A stretch of DNA of 64,000 nucleotides from Thinopyrum elongatum (taxonomy: Eukaryota; Streptophyta; Magnoliopsida; Poales; Poaceae). The notes beneath the pieces were generated by a model. The model did not search any database. It saw only the letters and a list, made by a program, of their open reading frames with translations, and had not been told where the DNA came from. The position numbers and the translations under genes were made by a program. Location of the stretch: the NCBI GenBank assembly GCA_011799875.1, contig CM022303.1, positions 551,216,793 to 551,280,792 on the forward strand. Reading direction: 5' to 3'. Of this stretch, positions 23,079 to 35,310 are shown in pieces. Position 1 is the stretch's first letter. Each line of letters opens with the position of its first letter.

Positions 23079-26000
23079 TGTGACGACCCCGGCTTAATCG
23101 TGCACTAACCATACACGCAAATACACAGGATCAAGCCTAAGGACTCACTTGAAGGTATCACAACACAACTCTAAAACATAAATAAATTCATACAAGCTTT
23201 ATATTACAAGCCAGGGCCTCGAGGGCTCGAATACATAGCTCGATGGCATACAAGTGTCAGCGGAGGCATCAGATATCTAGGTACAGATATATAACAGAAC
23301 AGAGATAAGCCTTCAAAGAGGCGGGGCAAAATAAAATACTACGATCGAAAGGCTTAGGCCTCCTGCCTAGGACCCTCCGAATGCTACTCCTGGTCATCAG
23401 TCGGCTCCTCGTAGTAGTACTCGCCGGGAGGGTAGTAGTAGTAGCCGTAGTCGTCGACAGGGGCAGCTAACTCAGGGGCTCCGTCATCTGGCGGCGTCAA
23501 TTGGATATGGGGAGAAAAAGAAAATAAAGCAAACGTGATTACTCATACGAAGTACTCAGCAAGCAAGGATCTACACTACATATGCAACATTTTCAAAGGG
23601 GGCTGTAAATGTGGACTGGGCTGCAGAAATGCCAGAATAGAGGGGGAAAGCCTAGTCCTATCGAAGACTAGCATCTTCAGCATCTTCATCGGTCTTGCAG
23701 CATTAGAAGAGTGCAGGATAACATAATGTAAAGTAGTTGTAGTATCATCAACCTCGGCCAGAGATCCTTCCTCGACTCCCTGCGAGAAAGCAATCCCAGA
23801 GCCGTACTATCCAGTTCTCATCTCAGTTCTAGTTGTACCGATCGGGATACAACTCCGAGTGTCCGTTACCGTAGGACAGGCTATCGATAGATTAATTCTT
23901 CCCTGCAGGGGTGCACCAACTTACCCACCACGCTCGCTTAACTCTGGCCGGACACACTTTTCTGGGTCATGCCCGGCCTCGGCTAAGCAACACGCCGCAA
24001 CCCGACCAAATACTTAACAGAGAGGTCAGCACGCCGGACTAACCTATGCCCCCAGGGGTCTTGGGCCATCGCCCCGGACGCTCCTGCACGTTGCGTACAC
24101 CGCCGGTGAGCAGACCTAGCAACCCCTTAATACAAGCGCAGTTGTGTTACCAGTCCAACCGAGCGTGTGCCGCTCAGTTGCTGACGTCTATTAAGCTTCG
24201 GCTGAAGTATACGGCGCAGAACGCCCATACTATGCCCACGTGATGGTTAGTGCTATCAGGCCAGAGGCCCCTCGGATCAAATATCCAAACCGTTTAGTGG
24301 TTTAGGAGCGCGCGGTAACGAGCAGAGACTCACGATCGATGTGACCCCGTCGCCCCGTCTCGAGGACTTGCGGCAAGGGCTAAGAATGCCCGGCCACGCC
24401 TCGTAGTTATCTCGCGAGCACCTCTCAGGTCAACCCGACTCCACATCACTTCGTGTTCATGCTCGCGCGGGTACCCCTCAGGGCCGACCCGTCTTTAGTA
24501 TCATGGTTTAGTGTTCAATCATAGTATCCAAAGTCTCCATGTGTCTGACACCAAGGGGGAACCCTGAGGAATCACCCTCGATGGAATTCCCTCTGATGTT
24601 ACCGTCAAGGTGAACGGAGGAGGAATCACCCTCGAGGTCCACACTTGAGGAGTTTCGTGACGACGTCGTTATCGGGGGTGGTGTAGGAGGAATCACCCTC
24701 GCTTACCACGACCGAATAACTAACCTACAAGGTTATCATCAGAAGTGCTGACGAGGTATCACCCTCGGCACTCGATAGTAACCTAGTAGTGTCGCGCACT
24801 TTAAGGGGGAAGTGACGTGCGGTGCCAGGGTCTGATCTTCGATCCCGTTGCTCGGGTCTTCTGAGAGTCCAGCGGGGCAGTCGGGACAAGTGGGTCTCTG
24901 ATAAGGCTCTACCCATCCTATACTAAACAGTTTAGGATAACAGGTAAGTTTCAATAGCAGGTTACAAGTAAACAGGCTATGCAACATAAGTAGGATAACA
25001 GTAGCAGCAGTATCTTCTAATGCAAGCATAAGAGAGAAGAGAGTGGGCGATATCGGAATGCTCAAAATGGGGGTGCTTGCCTGTCTGCTCGACGGCAAGG
25101 GCAGGGTCTTCAGTGGTGTCGTCGGGGACGTAGTCGTGCTCCGGAGCTGCGTCTGCCTTGGGAGCTACGTCAACGTCGGGGTCTAATCGAGAGGGAAGAG
25201 GGGGAGGAAACAAGTAAACATAATGCAGTCAAATGCAACACGGGGCATGCTATGCTACAATGCAGTGCAGGGTTGCCTAAAGATGCATCTAGATCATTTT
25301 AGTTATTATAGGATTTAAGCGGGATTTCTTAATCGGAGTGTGTGTACTATTCATATACCGGAATCAGGCTCGGAGTTATGAGTTCCCCTATGTAGGAGGT
25401 TCCGGCATTGAAACAGACGACACGATCAAATTCGTCTCGTCGTTCTGAGCAACTTTCATGTTTTAAGTTTTTCGATCTGAGCTATGGTTTAAAAGTTATT
25501 AATTTTCAAAGATTTAAATGATTTCCTAGAACTTCTGGATTTATTTAATTCGAATTTGAACAGCAACAGGAAACGCTGGGTGCACCCGGTGCAGTGCACC
25601 AGAGATGCGCTAGAGGGGCTGACAGTGGGCCCAGTCAACTGCACAGTCAGCAGTTGACTGGGTCAGCGTTGACTGGGCAATGGGTCCAGTGGGACCCACC
25701 TGTCATTGACTGGGTCTAGTCCAGTCAGCAGGTTTGACCGGTCAGCGGGCCATGTGGGACCCGCGTGTCAGTGGCTCAGCTCTAGACTAACAGTTTGTTT
25801 ATTTTTAACCACTGGATTAACTTAACCACGGGCCCTACTGTCAGTGTCACTAGAGGGTAATTAACCTCGTCATTAGCGGCAAATTACCCGCCACATCAGC
25901 GGCACTCCGGCGCGCGACGACGGCGAGGCAGAGCACGCCGGCGAGCACCGTGCGGTCGCCTCCGGCCACGGTTGGTCGCGCGGTTGGGGGCGTTGGAGAG

Positions 26001-27250
26001 CTGGCGACGCGGCGCGTCCGGTGGTGCAAACGGGAGGAGCTGAGGTGGACGGTGCTGGCCGGAGTCGAGCTTGCGGCGGCTGTCGGAGTTCTGCCGCGAT
26101 CGGGGACGCGACTACGGGGCCTCTCCGAGCGCGCTAGGTATCTAGGCGAGGTCTATGCGTGCGGGTGAGCACGAAGGGCAGCAGTGTGCGACCAAAGGCT
26201 CGTCGGAACCTCGCCGGCGACGAGTCCGAGCGGCAGCAGATTCGGCAACGGTGGCGGCGGCGTATAGAGGGCGTAATCGATGCCGAAAACAGAGAGGACG
26301 GACGCGAAGCTCACGTAGGGGGCGCACGGGGTCCCGTTGACGGCTTAGTAGCGGCAGTGAAGCGGATCGACGGCGATGTCAGAGGCGGCTTCCGGCGAGG
26401 TGGAACGGCGATGGTGTCGGGTTGGGGGCGCTCTGGCCAGCGTGACTTGATGGAGAGGAAGAAGAGGTCGCGGCGGAGCTGATGGGCGACGTCTCGAGGC
26501 TCGGGGGGGTACCGGTGCGCGGGGACGACGGCGACACGGTGGCGTCTGCGCTCGGGCGCCGTCCAAATCGAGACAGAGAGGGGGCGAGGGGGATTTAGAA
26601 GCTAGGGTACGCAGGAGGGGTCGGGGGCGAGGCCTTATAGGCGCCCACGGCTACAGGGAGGCGTCGGTGTCGCGCATCGGCCGGCGGTGACGCATCTGAG
26701 CCGCGCGCGCGTCGACACGCATGCGAGGAAGAAGGAGAGGGGGTTGATGGGCTGGGCCAGCACTGTAGATGGCGGGCTTGAGTGCACAGTGCATGTTTTT
26801 CATTTATTCTTTCTATCCTCTGTTTATTCCTTTAGCTGCTGTTTCTATTTTATTTTTCCACCATTTGTTCTTTGTAAGATATGGAACTTGCCAAAACAAT
26901 TGCTAGGTAGTGGCTAGCACTGCCACAAAAAGTTTGAAGCCAATTGGAGAAGTCTAAGTATTTTTGATAAATGAAAAGGCCAACTTAAATACTGCTGGAC
27001 CAGAAAATAAATTTCCAGGGGAAATTTGGGGGTTCCATAAATGTTGGTTTCAAGTTTATGATTGCCTTGGGATTATTTGCAACATTATGTACATTTTTAG
27101 TTTGGCTGTATGAAGAAATAATTATTTGACTTGCAATTTAAATTTGAATTTGAATTTGATTTGAGACAAGTGGCATTTTGACTTAGTGAAATATGATGAC
27201 ATGGCATAATCATGTGGTGGCCACTGTAGTGAGATGCTGGGGATGTTACA
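23079..27250 (-). repeat. 5' LTR of the LARD (right copy)
   Basis: Homologous to 15288-19464 along its length, 4172 bp against 4177. Differences include a shorter G run (about 26503-26509 versus 18713-18722). Drives transcription leftwards into the internal domain, if any. Confidence 0.9.
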
Positions 27251-27765
27251 GGACGTGCGGTGGAACTGCCGTCGCGCCCGCACGCCGCGCGCGTCTCCTA
27301 TTCATCCTCTCCCACGTCTGCTCTTCCCCCTCCTCGGTGCTGCAGTTTCCTCACCCTGCCCTTCTTTACTTCCCATTTCCCCCACACCAGCATTCCCATT
27401 CCAGAGCAACGGTAAGTTCTAGGCGGAGCAGACGAGAGGGGGCGGCGGCGGAAGAGTCGCGGGTCTTCGTGGCCGTTGTTGGTGTTCACGGAACCGGAGC
27501 GTCGTCGCCGGAGCAGCCACCGCGCGGAGGTAAGGCTTCGAAGCTTCTACTGGTCCAATCTGCCTCCCCTCCTCTCGGTTCACATCCTGCTCGAATCCTT
27601 TCGAGATTCAGGTGGATTTCGCGGCGCTCGAGTGTTCCCCGTCGGCGAAGGAGTCGCAGGTGTGCCATTAGGCCGACATTACCTAGTTCCGTTGCCGTCG
27701 CGGTGGAAGTCAAGCCAGCGAGGCTCGCCCGTTCCGCACCGATCTCTCTGTTTTTAGAGATTAGA
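27251..27765 (+). other. GC-rich pre-insertion DNA between two retroelements, promoter/5' exon-like
   Basis: About 510 bp that was continuous with 15287 on the left and 36374 on the right before the LARD and Gypsy insertions. It is pyrimidine- and GC-rich and contains splice-donor-like CGGTAAGT (27409-27416) and GAGGTAAGG, and acceptor-like TTCAGG and CGCAGG strings. It could be 5' untranslated exons of the Ulp1-like gene further right, or a remnant of another gene's leader. No coding frame is recognisable. Confidence 0.4.
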
Positions 27766-28049
27766 TGATGCGGAGCATCCTACGGACATCACCATGTCAA
27801 GAGTCCGTTTGGCAAGTGACACGTGCGACATCTACTTCACATACACAAAGGTGAATCATCTCCTTTACACGTGCTCACTTGACCCCTTCGAGGATGGTAT
27901 ACTACTTGACACTCCACTCGTGTGCATGCATAGGTATTGTCGGAACACTACGGATGACGAGGAGGAGTGCGAGCGCAAGTGTACAACTACACCATCCGCG
28001 AGGGAAGCGTGGAAGCGAAGACGGAAGAAGACGGAGCTGCGGAGTCTAC

Positions 28050-28345
28050 AGCGGCCGGACGACCGACGCCCCACCGGGCGTCCGACACTCTACAGCGCCC
28101 GGACGACCGGCGTCCATCGGACGTCCGACACACCTTCCACCCAGCCAGACGAAGACGCTACAGCGTTCGGACGACCGACGAGACACCGGACGTCCGACGA
28201 GTCCCAACGCCCGGACGACCGACGCCGACCGGACGACTGGTCCCGCTACACCCGAGAAGAATCAGCGGACTTCCGACGCGCGCCGGATGTCCGGACCGTC
28301 TTGAGCCACCGGACGTCCGACCCCCACCGGTCGTCCGGTAACTGC
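28050..28345 (+). repeat. CGGACG(A/T)CCG motif array in LTR
   Basis: About a dozen variants of CGGACGACCGACG and CCGGACGTCCGAC. The latter holds the palindrome CGGACGTCCG. The array recurs in the 3' LTR (about 35595-35885), and looser copies lie in the leader at 29135-29270. Confidence 0.85.
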
Positions 28346-28498
28346 TTGTGCGCAGCCGCGGGCCTTCGGCCTTGTATCCCTTCCCACTTACCCTTTCGCC
28401 CACTTAGACTATAAATACCCCCTACCTCCTCCTAGCTAGGGTTAGCAAAGTGATAGCTCATTTGTATGTGAGCTTTGCTCCTACCTACCTCTACTCTT

Positions 28499-28524
28499 GA
28501 GAGAGAGAGAGAGAGAGAGAGAGA
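28499..28524 (+). repeat. (GA)13 microsatellite
   Basis: Thirteen GA units; the 3' LTR has eight at 36045-36060, so it has changed length since insertion. Confidence 0.95.
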
Positions 28525-28834
28525 CCACCACTCCCATGGAGTTCAGGACCTCCATGTGAGCATGTGAGAAGATCCTACGGGATTCAAGACCCCTGACGGG
28601 AAGACATCAAGACCTCCTCTTGGAGATGAACTTTACCTTGTATCTTTCCCTTTGTTGTTCATGTACCTTGTGGATCTTGTGTGTTTGATTGTCTAGTGAA
28701 TGTGTGATTGGACTTATTCTTGAGTGTTTCCCCTTGTGATTTCTCTCCGTTCTTCCCCGTGTTCATCGTGTTCTTCGAGGGAATCTACTCCAATCGTGAA
28801 AGATCGGCCTACACCGGGTTAGCCCCGTATCATA

Positions 28835-28846
28835 TGGAATCAGAGC
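28835..28846 (+). other. Primer binding site of the Gypsy element
   Basis: TGGAATCAGAGC two bases after the LTR, one mismatch from the initiator tRNA-Met site TGGTATCAGAGC. Confidence 0.7.
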
Positions 28847-30702
28847 TTAGGTTTATCACGAATTTGAAGCCTCCCCTCTTTGTTTTCTAGCCTAATTTTG
28901 TTGTGTTCTTCCCCAATTTCAAAAATCCCCACAAAAAATAGCCCCAATTTTTTTTGTGATTTATTGGTTTGATGATGTTTTGTTGATTTTGATCCATGAA
29001 TTTGCTTGGTTTCAAGTGGATCTAGCATTTCCCCAAGTTTCCCCATCTTCCATCCACGAAATCTCTTCAATTTTGACCCCCAAATCCCCTTTTTCCGCCC
29101 AAAATCGCGTCCCGAATCTCGGATCTCGAGTTGACCCAGACCCACCGGACGACCGCTACTTACCGGACGACCGGAACCCCTAACCTGAGCTGGAATAGCA
29201 GATTTCCGAGCCCGACCGGACATCCGACGACCGGATATCCGTCCATTTCCGGACGTCCGACACGTGTAGATATTGACTTCGGCTGATTTTTGTTTCGCCC
29301 ATAACTAATTCATCCGAACTCCGATTTTGACGTTCTTTAGCTCGTTTTGAAGCTATTGACATCACCCATCCCACAAAAATACTTCCAACATCATTTGACT
29401 CCATAATTTTTTTGAAACTTTGGCATATTTGCCTAGGGCCCTCACCACATCATCCGCATAGCCACCACCGACTTCCGCAACCTAATCCAATTTGTTCCCT
29501 ATAGCATTAGTGGTTGCTTGAGTAGTGATTCGAGTCTCCTAAGGTGTTTCGGCTACTTAGGGACGATTGCTTCTTCATCAACCACCACCATATCTTCCAC
29601 ATAACCTTACCCACCATACATTTTCGCCACCCCAACTTAACCCAATTTTGTTTGAGCTTGTTTGAGTTGTGGCTTGTGTCTCCTAAGATGTTTCGGCTAC
29701 TTAGGGACGGCAACTTCAACTTCGACTCACATAACTCATCATTCCACTTCCGCATTGCCAAGTGCAAAAACACCACCGCTTTCCGCTACCACCATCTGAC
29801 ATTTGACATTTGAGACTTTGAGTTCGCGGTTTTTACGTTTCCTAAGGTGTTTCGGCTAATTAGGAACGGTTCTACATCAAGAACACCGCCACTCATCATC
29901 GCAACGGACGGTAACCTCGATGACATCATTGTACATTCTCCTTGCAATTACATTGTTAACCCCTAGCCCATTTTGCGTCACTTGCCTATCGAGACTAGCC
30001 ATTTGAGTATTGCCGGCAACGTTACTTGTGCACATTAGTGATCATCGATCCGCCCTTCCATTGCATACATACCATACCATATTGGTATCATCTTTGTATC
30101 ATATCATCTCTTGTGTCACAAGTTTGTTCCCGCATATACACAATTGCTATCTTGGTTTGTGCATTTCGCATAGTGGCCATTTCAAAAAATAATAATAAGC
30201 TTTTAAGCAAAAGAGAGTGAACAAAGAAGCTTGTAAGCAAGAGTCATAGCATCGTATCATAGTGCATTACAATATATCATATGGTATCATACTCGATCAT
30301 CTTGGATCATCTTGTGCTAAAGCACCGGAACATACATACATAGCATACTTGGGATAGAAAGTTTATCCATTTTGCATCTTATAGGTTGTGCACAAGTGTC
30401 GTATCCGCCTATTGAGCAATCGTGCTAGCGTTGCTATTGGTCTACTTGTTTCACTTGCGAATTTGTGAATCTTTTTCAACATTATTGACTCTTGCTAATG
30501 TTTTGCATCAAATTTTTGTGCCACTATCCTCACCAAGCTACTCCATAAGCTTTACTTGATAGGTGTGAGTGAACAAGTCCGGTACCAATTCCACTATTCT
30601 TTCATCTCACATTGAGTGAAACGGGATACATCCTCAACTTTGGGAAAAGGTAACTTGGTATTATTTATCTCATTTCCTACTCACCTCTACTCGAGTCTTG
30701 TG
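28847..30702 (+). other. Leader of the Gypsy element with three repeated stem-loops
   Basis: Non-coding, 1.86 kb. Three copies of CCTAAGGTGTTTCGGCTACT followed by TAGGGACG occur at 29538-29565, 29682-29709 and 29841-29868. In copies 1 and 2 CCTAAG pairs with CTTAGG across a 12-base loop; in copy 3 CCTAA pairs with TTAGG. Spacing is 144 and 159 bp. Confidence 0.75.
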
Positions 30703-31230
30703 ATGGATAGGCAAGGCATTTCACCTTCGGTCTACAACAACAACGGCGAGTTCGATGCCACGAAAAACTCCACTGACGCCAAGTTGGATGCTCAAATGGA
30801 GGAGATCAAAGCCCTCATCAAGTCCTACAAGCGATCTTCCTCATCTTCGAGAAGATGCTCAAGAGCAAATGCCTCCGAGCTACCATCTCCGGCAAGATCA
30901 CATCGGCATCGACACCACCACCGAAAAGAATGTGAAGGTCAAGAGCTCAACACCAACAACCGCTCAACGACTTCACCATCTCCCTTGGCATCTTCGCCAA
31001 GTGACTTCAAGGCATCTTCGCCTACGGACATACGTCATCTTCGCCTACAAGCACCTCAGGACTACCCTCAAGAGAAGCTCCCCAAGCTCAAGTCCGCGAC
31101 TTCCACGAGCTACTACGACCTCGACACCGACCACGAGATTCCTTTCTATGGGACTCTAGAACCCGAGGAGTATCTCGAGTGGGAGCGCTTGATGGACGAC
31201 TACCTCAAGTTCGCCCCGAAGATCAAGTGA
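30703..31230 (+). pseudogene. Gypsy gag, N-terminal part
   Basis: Frame from ATG 30703 with MDRQGISPSVYNNNGEF, a Ser/Arg/His-rich stretch, then HEIPFYGTLEPEEYLEWERLMDDYLKF, typical of the start of a retrotrans_gag domain (about 31135-31215). A one-base change in the CCCC run at 31214-31217 shifts the frame, after which gag continues in the frame of the next feature. Confidence 0.8.
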
Positions 31231-32645
31231 AGTGCGCCACAAGAAACTTCCACGACTACGCCTCGACATGGTGGCTTCACACACCTTTGGAGAGCTACGA
31301 CATGAGTTGGCCCAAGACGAAGAGAGCTATGCGATGAGAGTTTGTGCCTCCAACCTACACGGAACAACTTCTACGCCAATTGGAGAACACCATCCAAGGA
31401 TCCAAGTCCATCGACGCGTACTTCAAGGAGATGAAGAATGCCTTGCGATGAGCCGGCGTGGACGACCCCATTTCGATGAAGTTCCACTTCATGATGGGAT
31501 TGCACAACGACATCTCCAAGACTATCTTCCTTGAGAACTACAAGTCCCTCGACGACTACTACATTGGTGCTCTCAAGGCGGAACAAGAACTCATGAAGGC
31601 CAAGGCTTCTCCACCCCAAGCACACTTCTCGACGACCAAGCTTCACGACAACGAGCATGAGGATAGTACCACCAAGATGTCCAAGCCCGATGAGCTCCAA
31701 GATGATGCTCCCAAGTTCAACTTCACCGCCATCCCTCTTTGTGGCATTGATGATGCCAAGTCTACTTTGACTCTTTTTCAAGATGGTGCGGCGACGACTA
31801 CGACTACGGAGATCTTCAAGGAACAAGCTTTGGAGGCGAGCGACAAGGTGATGAGCAAGGATGATGCTTCCATCTTTGGAGGCGAGAGTGATGATGTGCC
31901 ATCTTCGGCCTCCATTCACAGCGACGGTGACGAGATGATCGAGCATGGGATTTTCCCTTCGGTCATGGAGGAGAGTGATGATGTGCCATCTTCGGCCTTC
32001 ATCCACGGCGACGGCGAGGAGATGGTTGAGTATTTCACCTCGACCACGGTGACGTATGATGACTTGAGTGACTTTTGCCACCATATTGAGAGTGAAAGTG
32101 ACTTCACCACTAGCCCCATATATGATGTGTTGCCCCAATTCTCATGTGAGGAGAGCCACAACCCCCACCACTTGAGTGAGATGAGTGACTCCACCATATG
32201 TGACTTTGAGTGCACCTATTTTGAGGGAGTGAGTGAACCACCACATATAGAGAGTGAGATAGTTGATAGGTCTCATGAGGCCATTTGCATTTCTAACAAC
32301 TTGACCTCTACCTCTATTGTGTCTTCTCATTTGGTGCTAGGTCCCATATACGATGACGCGCCGATCCTCGACGACTTCATCCTTCCTTTGGACAAGACGA
32401 TGGCCATGGTGGAATATGATGCACCCCCCACATGGTTCCATCACGATGAAGATGATGACCACGAATTGGTCTTTACCACCTCACCTACACTACTTGAGTG
32501 GAATGAAAACGGCAACATAGGTGATGGTGATGCTCTAGCCCCACTAGTGGACATTCTTGACATTGATTGCTTGCATGATGTTGATCCACCTATTACCATG
32601 CTTCATGCTAGTGCGATTTCCCCATGCGATGATTTACCCATTTAA
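31215..32645 (+). pseudogene. Gypsy gag C-terminal part and acidic linker
   Basis: Continues gag with NFHDYASTWW (about 31240-31270) and FVPPTYTEQLLRQLENTIQG (about 31340-31400), classic retrotrans_gag motifs. In-frame TGAs at 31335-31337 and 31449-31451 interrupt it. From 31458 it is open for 395 codons, becoming Asp/Glu/Ser-rich. An 87-bp tandem duplication (copies starting 31884 and 31971) encodes two ESDDVPSSA units. No CCHC knuckle and no protease motif were found. Ends TAA 32643-32645, but the same frame reopens at once. Confidence 0.75.
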
Positions 32646-35310
32646 GATGAGTATGATGATTGCCATGTGGAGTCTATTAGTTGTGATGCCATGTTACATA
32701 GGATTTATTGTCACAATTCTTTAGGTCACATCATGTTTGACAATCCGCTTGACTTGTCATATGCTATGCATGAGATCAACCATATGTCATATTTGCAATC
32801 TCTTCGTAGTGACTATGCATATGCCATTAAAATGAACCCAATTTGCACATATGGCATAGATGACAAGCCCATGGTTATTGGCATTTGTTTTTATTGTGAT
32901 GATATTGATATGCTCCCTTTGCATCATTTATCTCATATGCCATGCCATGACCACCTAGCTTCGGATATGCATTGTTTTGGATGTTGTCCATTTTCTCCAT
33001 ATGATGTTTCCGATATTGCTCATGAGGAGACCCCCATAGTTTCCTCATACATGTTAGGAGATTTTGATCAATCCCATTCATTGCATGATCCAAATACTTG
33101 TGTGCACCATATGCTCCCCTTGAATAAACATGCTATTGATGTGCCATATACTTGCATTCTCAATTTGTGTCCCCATCGTGTTATACACAATAACTATTCT
33201 TTCATGATGGATGACATGTTCTTATACCATGCATCAAATTTCTTTGAGCGATGCTTATCTTGTGCTAACTCTCATGTGCACATACACATCATGATGGATG
33301 ATGTGTACATTTACCATGCACACAATTTCTTTGGTTTGTGTCACTTTTGTGTAGGTACCCATGAATACTTGTCAACCTCGCAATCCCACAAGTTGACAAA
33401 ACGAGCTCTAGAGAGCAATGATGACTTGGGATCCCGTGGATTGTCCTTACCACCATTCCCTTCGCGCAAAGACTTCATGCATTTCTTCTACATGGCCCTC
33501 ACATGGTTATGGGTTGTAGTCCATTACATATTCTATGCCCATCTTGCCATGTTCACTTTGCATGATATGCTCATTCCTATGCCTTTGCCATGCATTTGTG
33601 ACCCATGCTTTGCATTACACATGATGATTGATTCTAGTACTTGTATGTGTATTTGCAAGCTTGGTGGAGATATTGCTTGTTATTGCCATGTTCCATTTAT
33701 GACCCATTCCTATGATGATACTATGATCTTGCTTTGTGTTCGTGCTTGCGATATGTCATGTGCATTGTCTATGCCTACTATTTGCTCACATGACATGATT
33801 GCCATGATTTTCTCTAGTATGTTGCATCTTCGCACTACTAGCTTGCATGACATGATTGATATGCTTGCTTGTATTGCATCACCAATGATTCATACTTGCT
33901 CGTTTCATGCGGTTGATAGCACCTATTGCCATGCTTTGCACATGATTGTTATTGCTTCTTGTCATATATCTCCATATGTTGCCTCTCTCATGATAGATGA
34001 TTTGCCATGTATTGAGTGCAACAATGATTTTAGTCTTGCTAATGAGATTGCCCCCATAGCATTCTCGCATATATTTGGAGATTTTGACATATTCCTTGTG
34101 AAGCATGCTTGTCTTACCTCTTTGCACCATATACCTCGTGACATGAATGTTTCCATTGTTGAATCATATTATTCACGCACTTGTGCTTCTAATGGTTATG
34201 TGCAAGAGAATAGAACCATCATGATGGATGATGTGTTTATCTACCATGCGCATACGTTCTTTGTTTTGTTGTGTGCATGTGTAGGATACTTGGACTTCGT
34301 GTCGACTTCCACTTCACGTGAGTAGACCATTCGAGCTCTTGAGAGCGAACCACCTTCTACCACGACGATTCTACATCGCATTTGCTTGCGCTTCGACATT
34401 GTGAAGAATGCACAAGGACACGCCTTCAAGGTGACATCTTTCTTGAGCATGGATATTGCGGATCATACTACTTGTGTTGCTTGCACCATGAGACTTATTG
34501 GCCATCTTGGACCACTTGATTGCGCACTTGTTAGAGATCTTGCTTTGACTTGCCATTTTCACATTTCCATGCATCATGATATATATGCCTTGTGTGTTGC
34601 ATCCAATTCTTGGATTACTTTCTCCTATCACATGTTTGGTTGCAACAATATCATTTCCTCACATATGCCATGTCCCATTGATTGTCACATGATTGACTTG
34701 ATTGCCTCACACATGATGAACACTTGCTCTTTCTATTGTGTTGAGTGCCACACAATTTTCACTACACCCTATGCACGTTATGTTTGGATTGTCTTGCACT
34801 TGACCCATGTGTTTAGACACTTCATTTTATTTGGTGTTGTGAATGCTTCTTATGCCTACCATAGACCTTTCACTGAGCAATTTATGTATGCTTGCTATGA
34901 ACTTAAGGTAGATGCTTATTCTCTTGTCACACATATTTGCACCACTACGTCACAATTGCATACTTGTCCCCATGATATCTTTGATTGTGCTCAAATTATG
35001 TGCTTACATGCCTTGTCACAATCCTTTGTCACACCTTATGCTATGCTTGATGACGACACTTGTTGGGTTAATCCCTACTTGAATGCTTGGTTTTACACTA
35101 ACGCTAACCACATTTGTTTTTCCAAGTGTTTGTTGTCCTTGCTCCTTTTGAAGGAATCCCAAGACGGTGCGACATCGGAGAGTGCCCATTTCGAGCTTCA
35201 AGATGACGAGTACTTGGTGAACGTCCACTTCTACACGGCGAAGCCATCTCTTTCCCATGGTGATTTGGTTTTCGATCCGAGGTCGGATCTTTCCCAAGGG
35301 GGGGGGGAGA
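32646..35310 (+). pseudogene. Long Cys/His/Met-rich frame of unknown function in place of pol
   Basis: I do not recognise this protein. The frame used by gag continues from 32646 to the 3' LTR with only one further stop (TAG 34323-34325), giving open blocks of 552 codons (32667-34325) and over 300 codons (34386-35310). It is rich in Cys, His, Met, Asp and Ile. A degenerate internal repeat contains MMDD(V/M)(Y/F)(I/L)YHA with a following FF and Cys pair (about 33205, 33291 and 34220). GDFD(Q/I) blocks occur near 33060 and 34078. No RT, RNase H, protease or integrase motif is present. Other frames in this stretch are full of stops, so the openness is specific to this frame. It may be a protein the non-autonomous family keeps, or an effect of CATGAT-rich repeated DNA. 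Confidence 0.6.
35294..35310 (+). other. Polypurine tract of the Gypsy element
   Basis: CCAAGGGGGGGGGGAGA directly before the 3' LTR start TGATGCGG, the expected second-strand primer position. Confidence 0.8.

Larger units (their letters stand above)
15288..27250 (-). mobile_element. LARD-type retroelement (4.2-kb LTRs, no coding capacity)
   Basis: Two copies of about 4.17 kb (15288-19464 and 23079-27250) flank a 3.6-kb non-coding core. Flanks are GGACG (15283-15287) and GGACG (27251-27255), a perfect target duplication. It reads on the minus strand: LTR ends TGTAACATCC...GTCGTCACA, then primer site TGGTATCAGAGC. Total 11,963 bp. Long LTRs with a 3.5-kb non-coding core match the architecture of large retrotransposon derivatives such as Sukkula; that name is tentative. 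It must rely on proteins of another element. Confidence 0.9.
27766..28832 (+). repeat. 5' LTR of the pol-less Gypsy element
   Basis: Contains a TATA box (CTATAAATA, 28409-28417), a CpG-rich array of CGGACGACCG and CGGACGTCCG motifs (28050-28345) and a (GA)13 microsatellite (28499-28524). Confidence 0.9.

Noticed and set aside
16947..25098. 119-codon minus-strand frame found in both LARD LTRs (16947-17306 and 24739-25098)
   Set aside because: It is duplicated only because LTRs are duplicated; no start context, no motif, and LARDs are non-coding. Not fully excluded.
27193..28414. Frames of 191 and 206 codons at 27193-27768 and 27794-28414
   Set aside because: The first crosses an LTR border; the second lies in the LTR's CGGACG array and is Arg/Thr/Pro/Asp repeat translation. 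Neither has family features.
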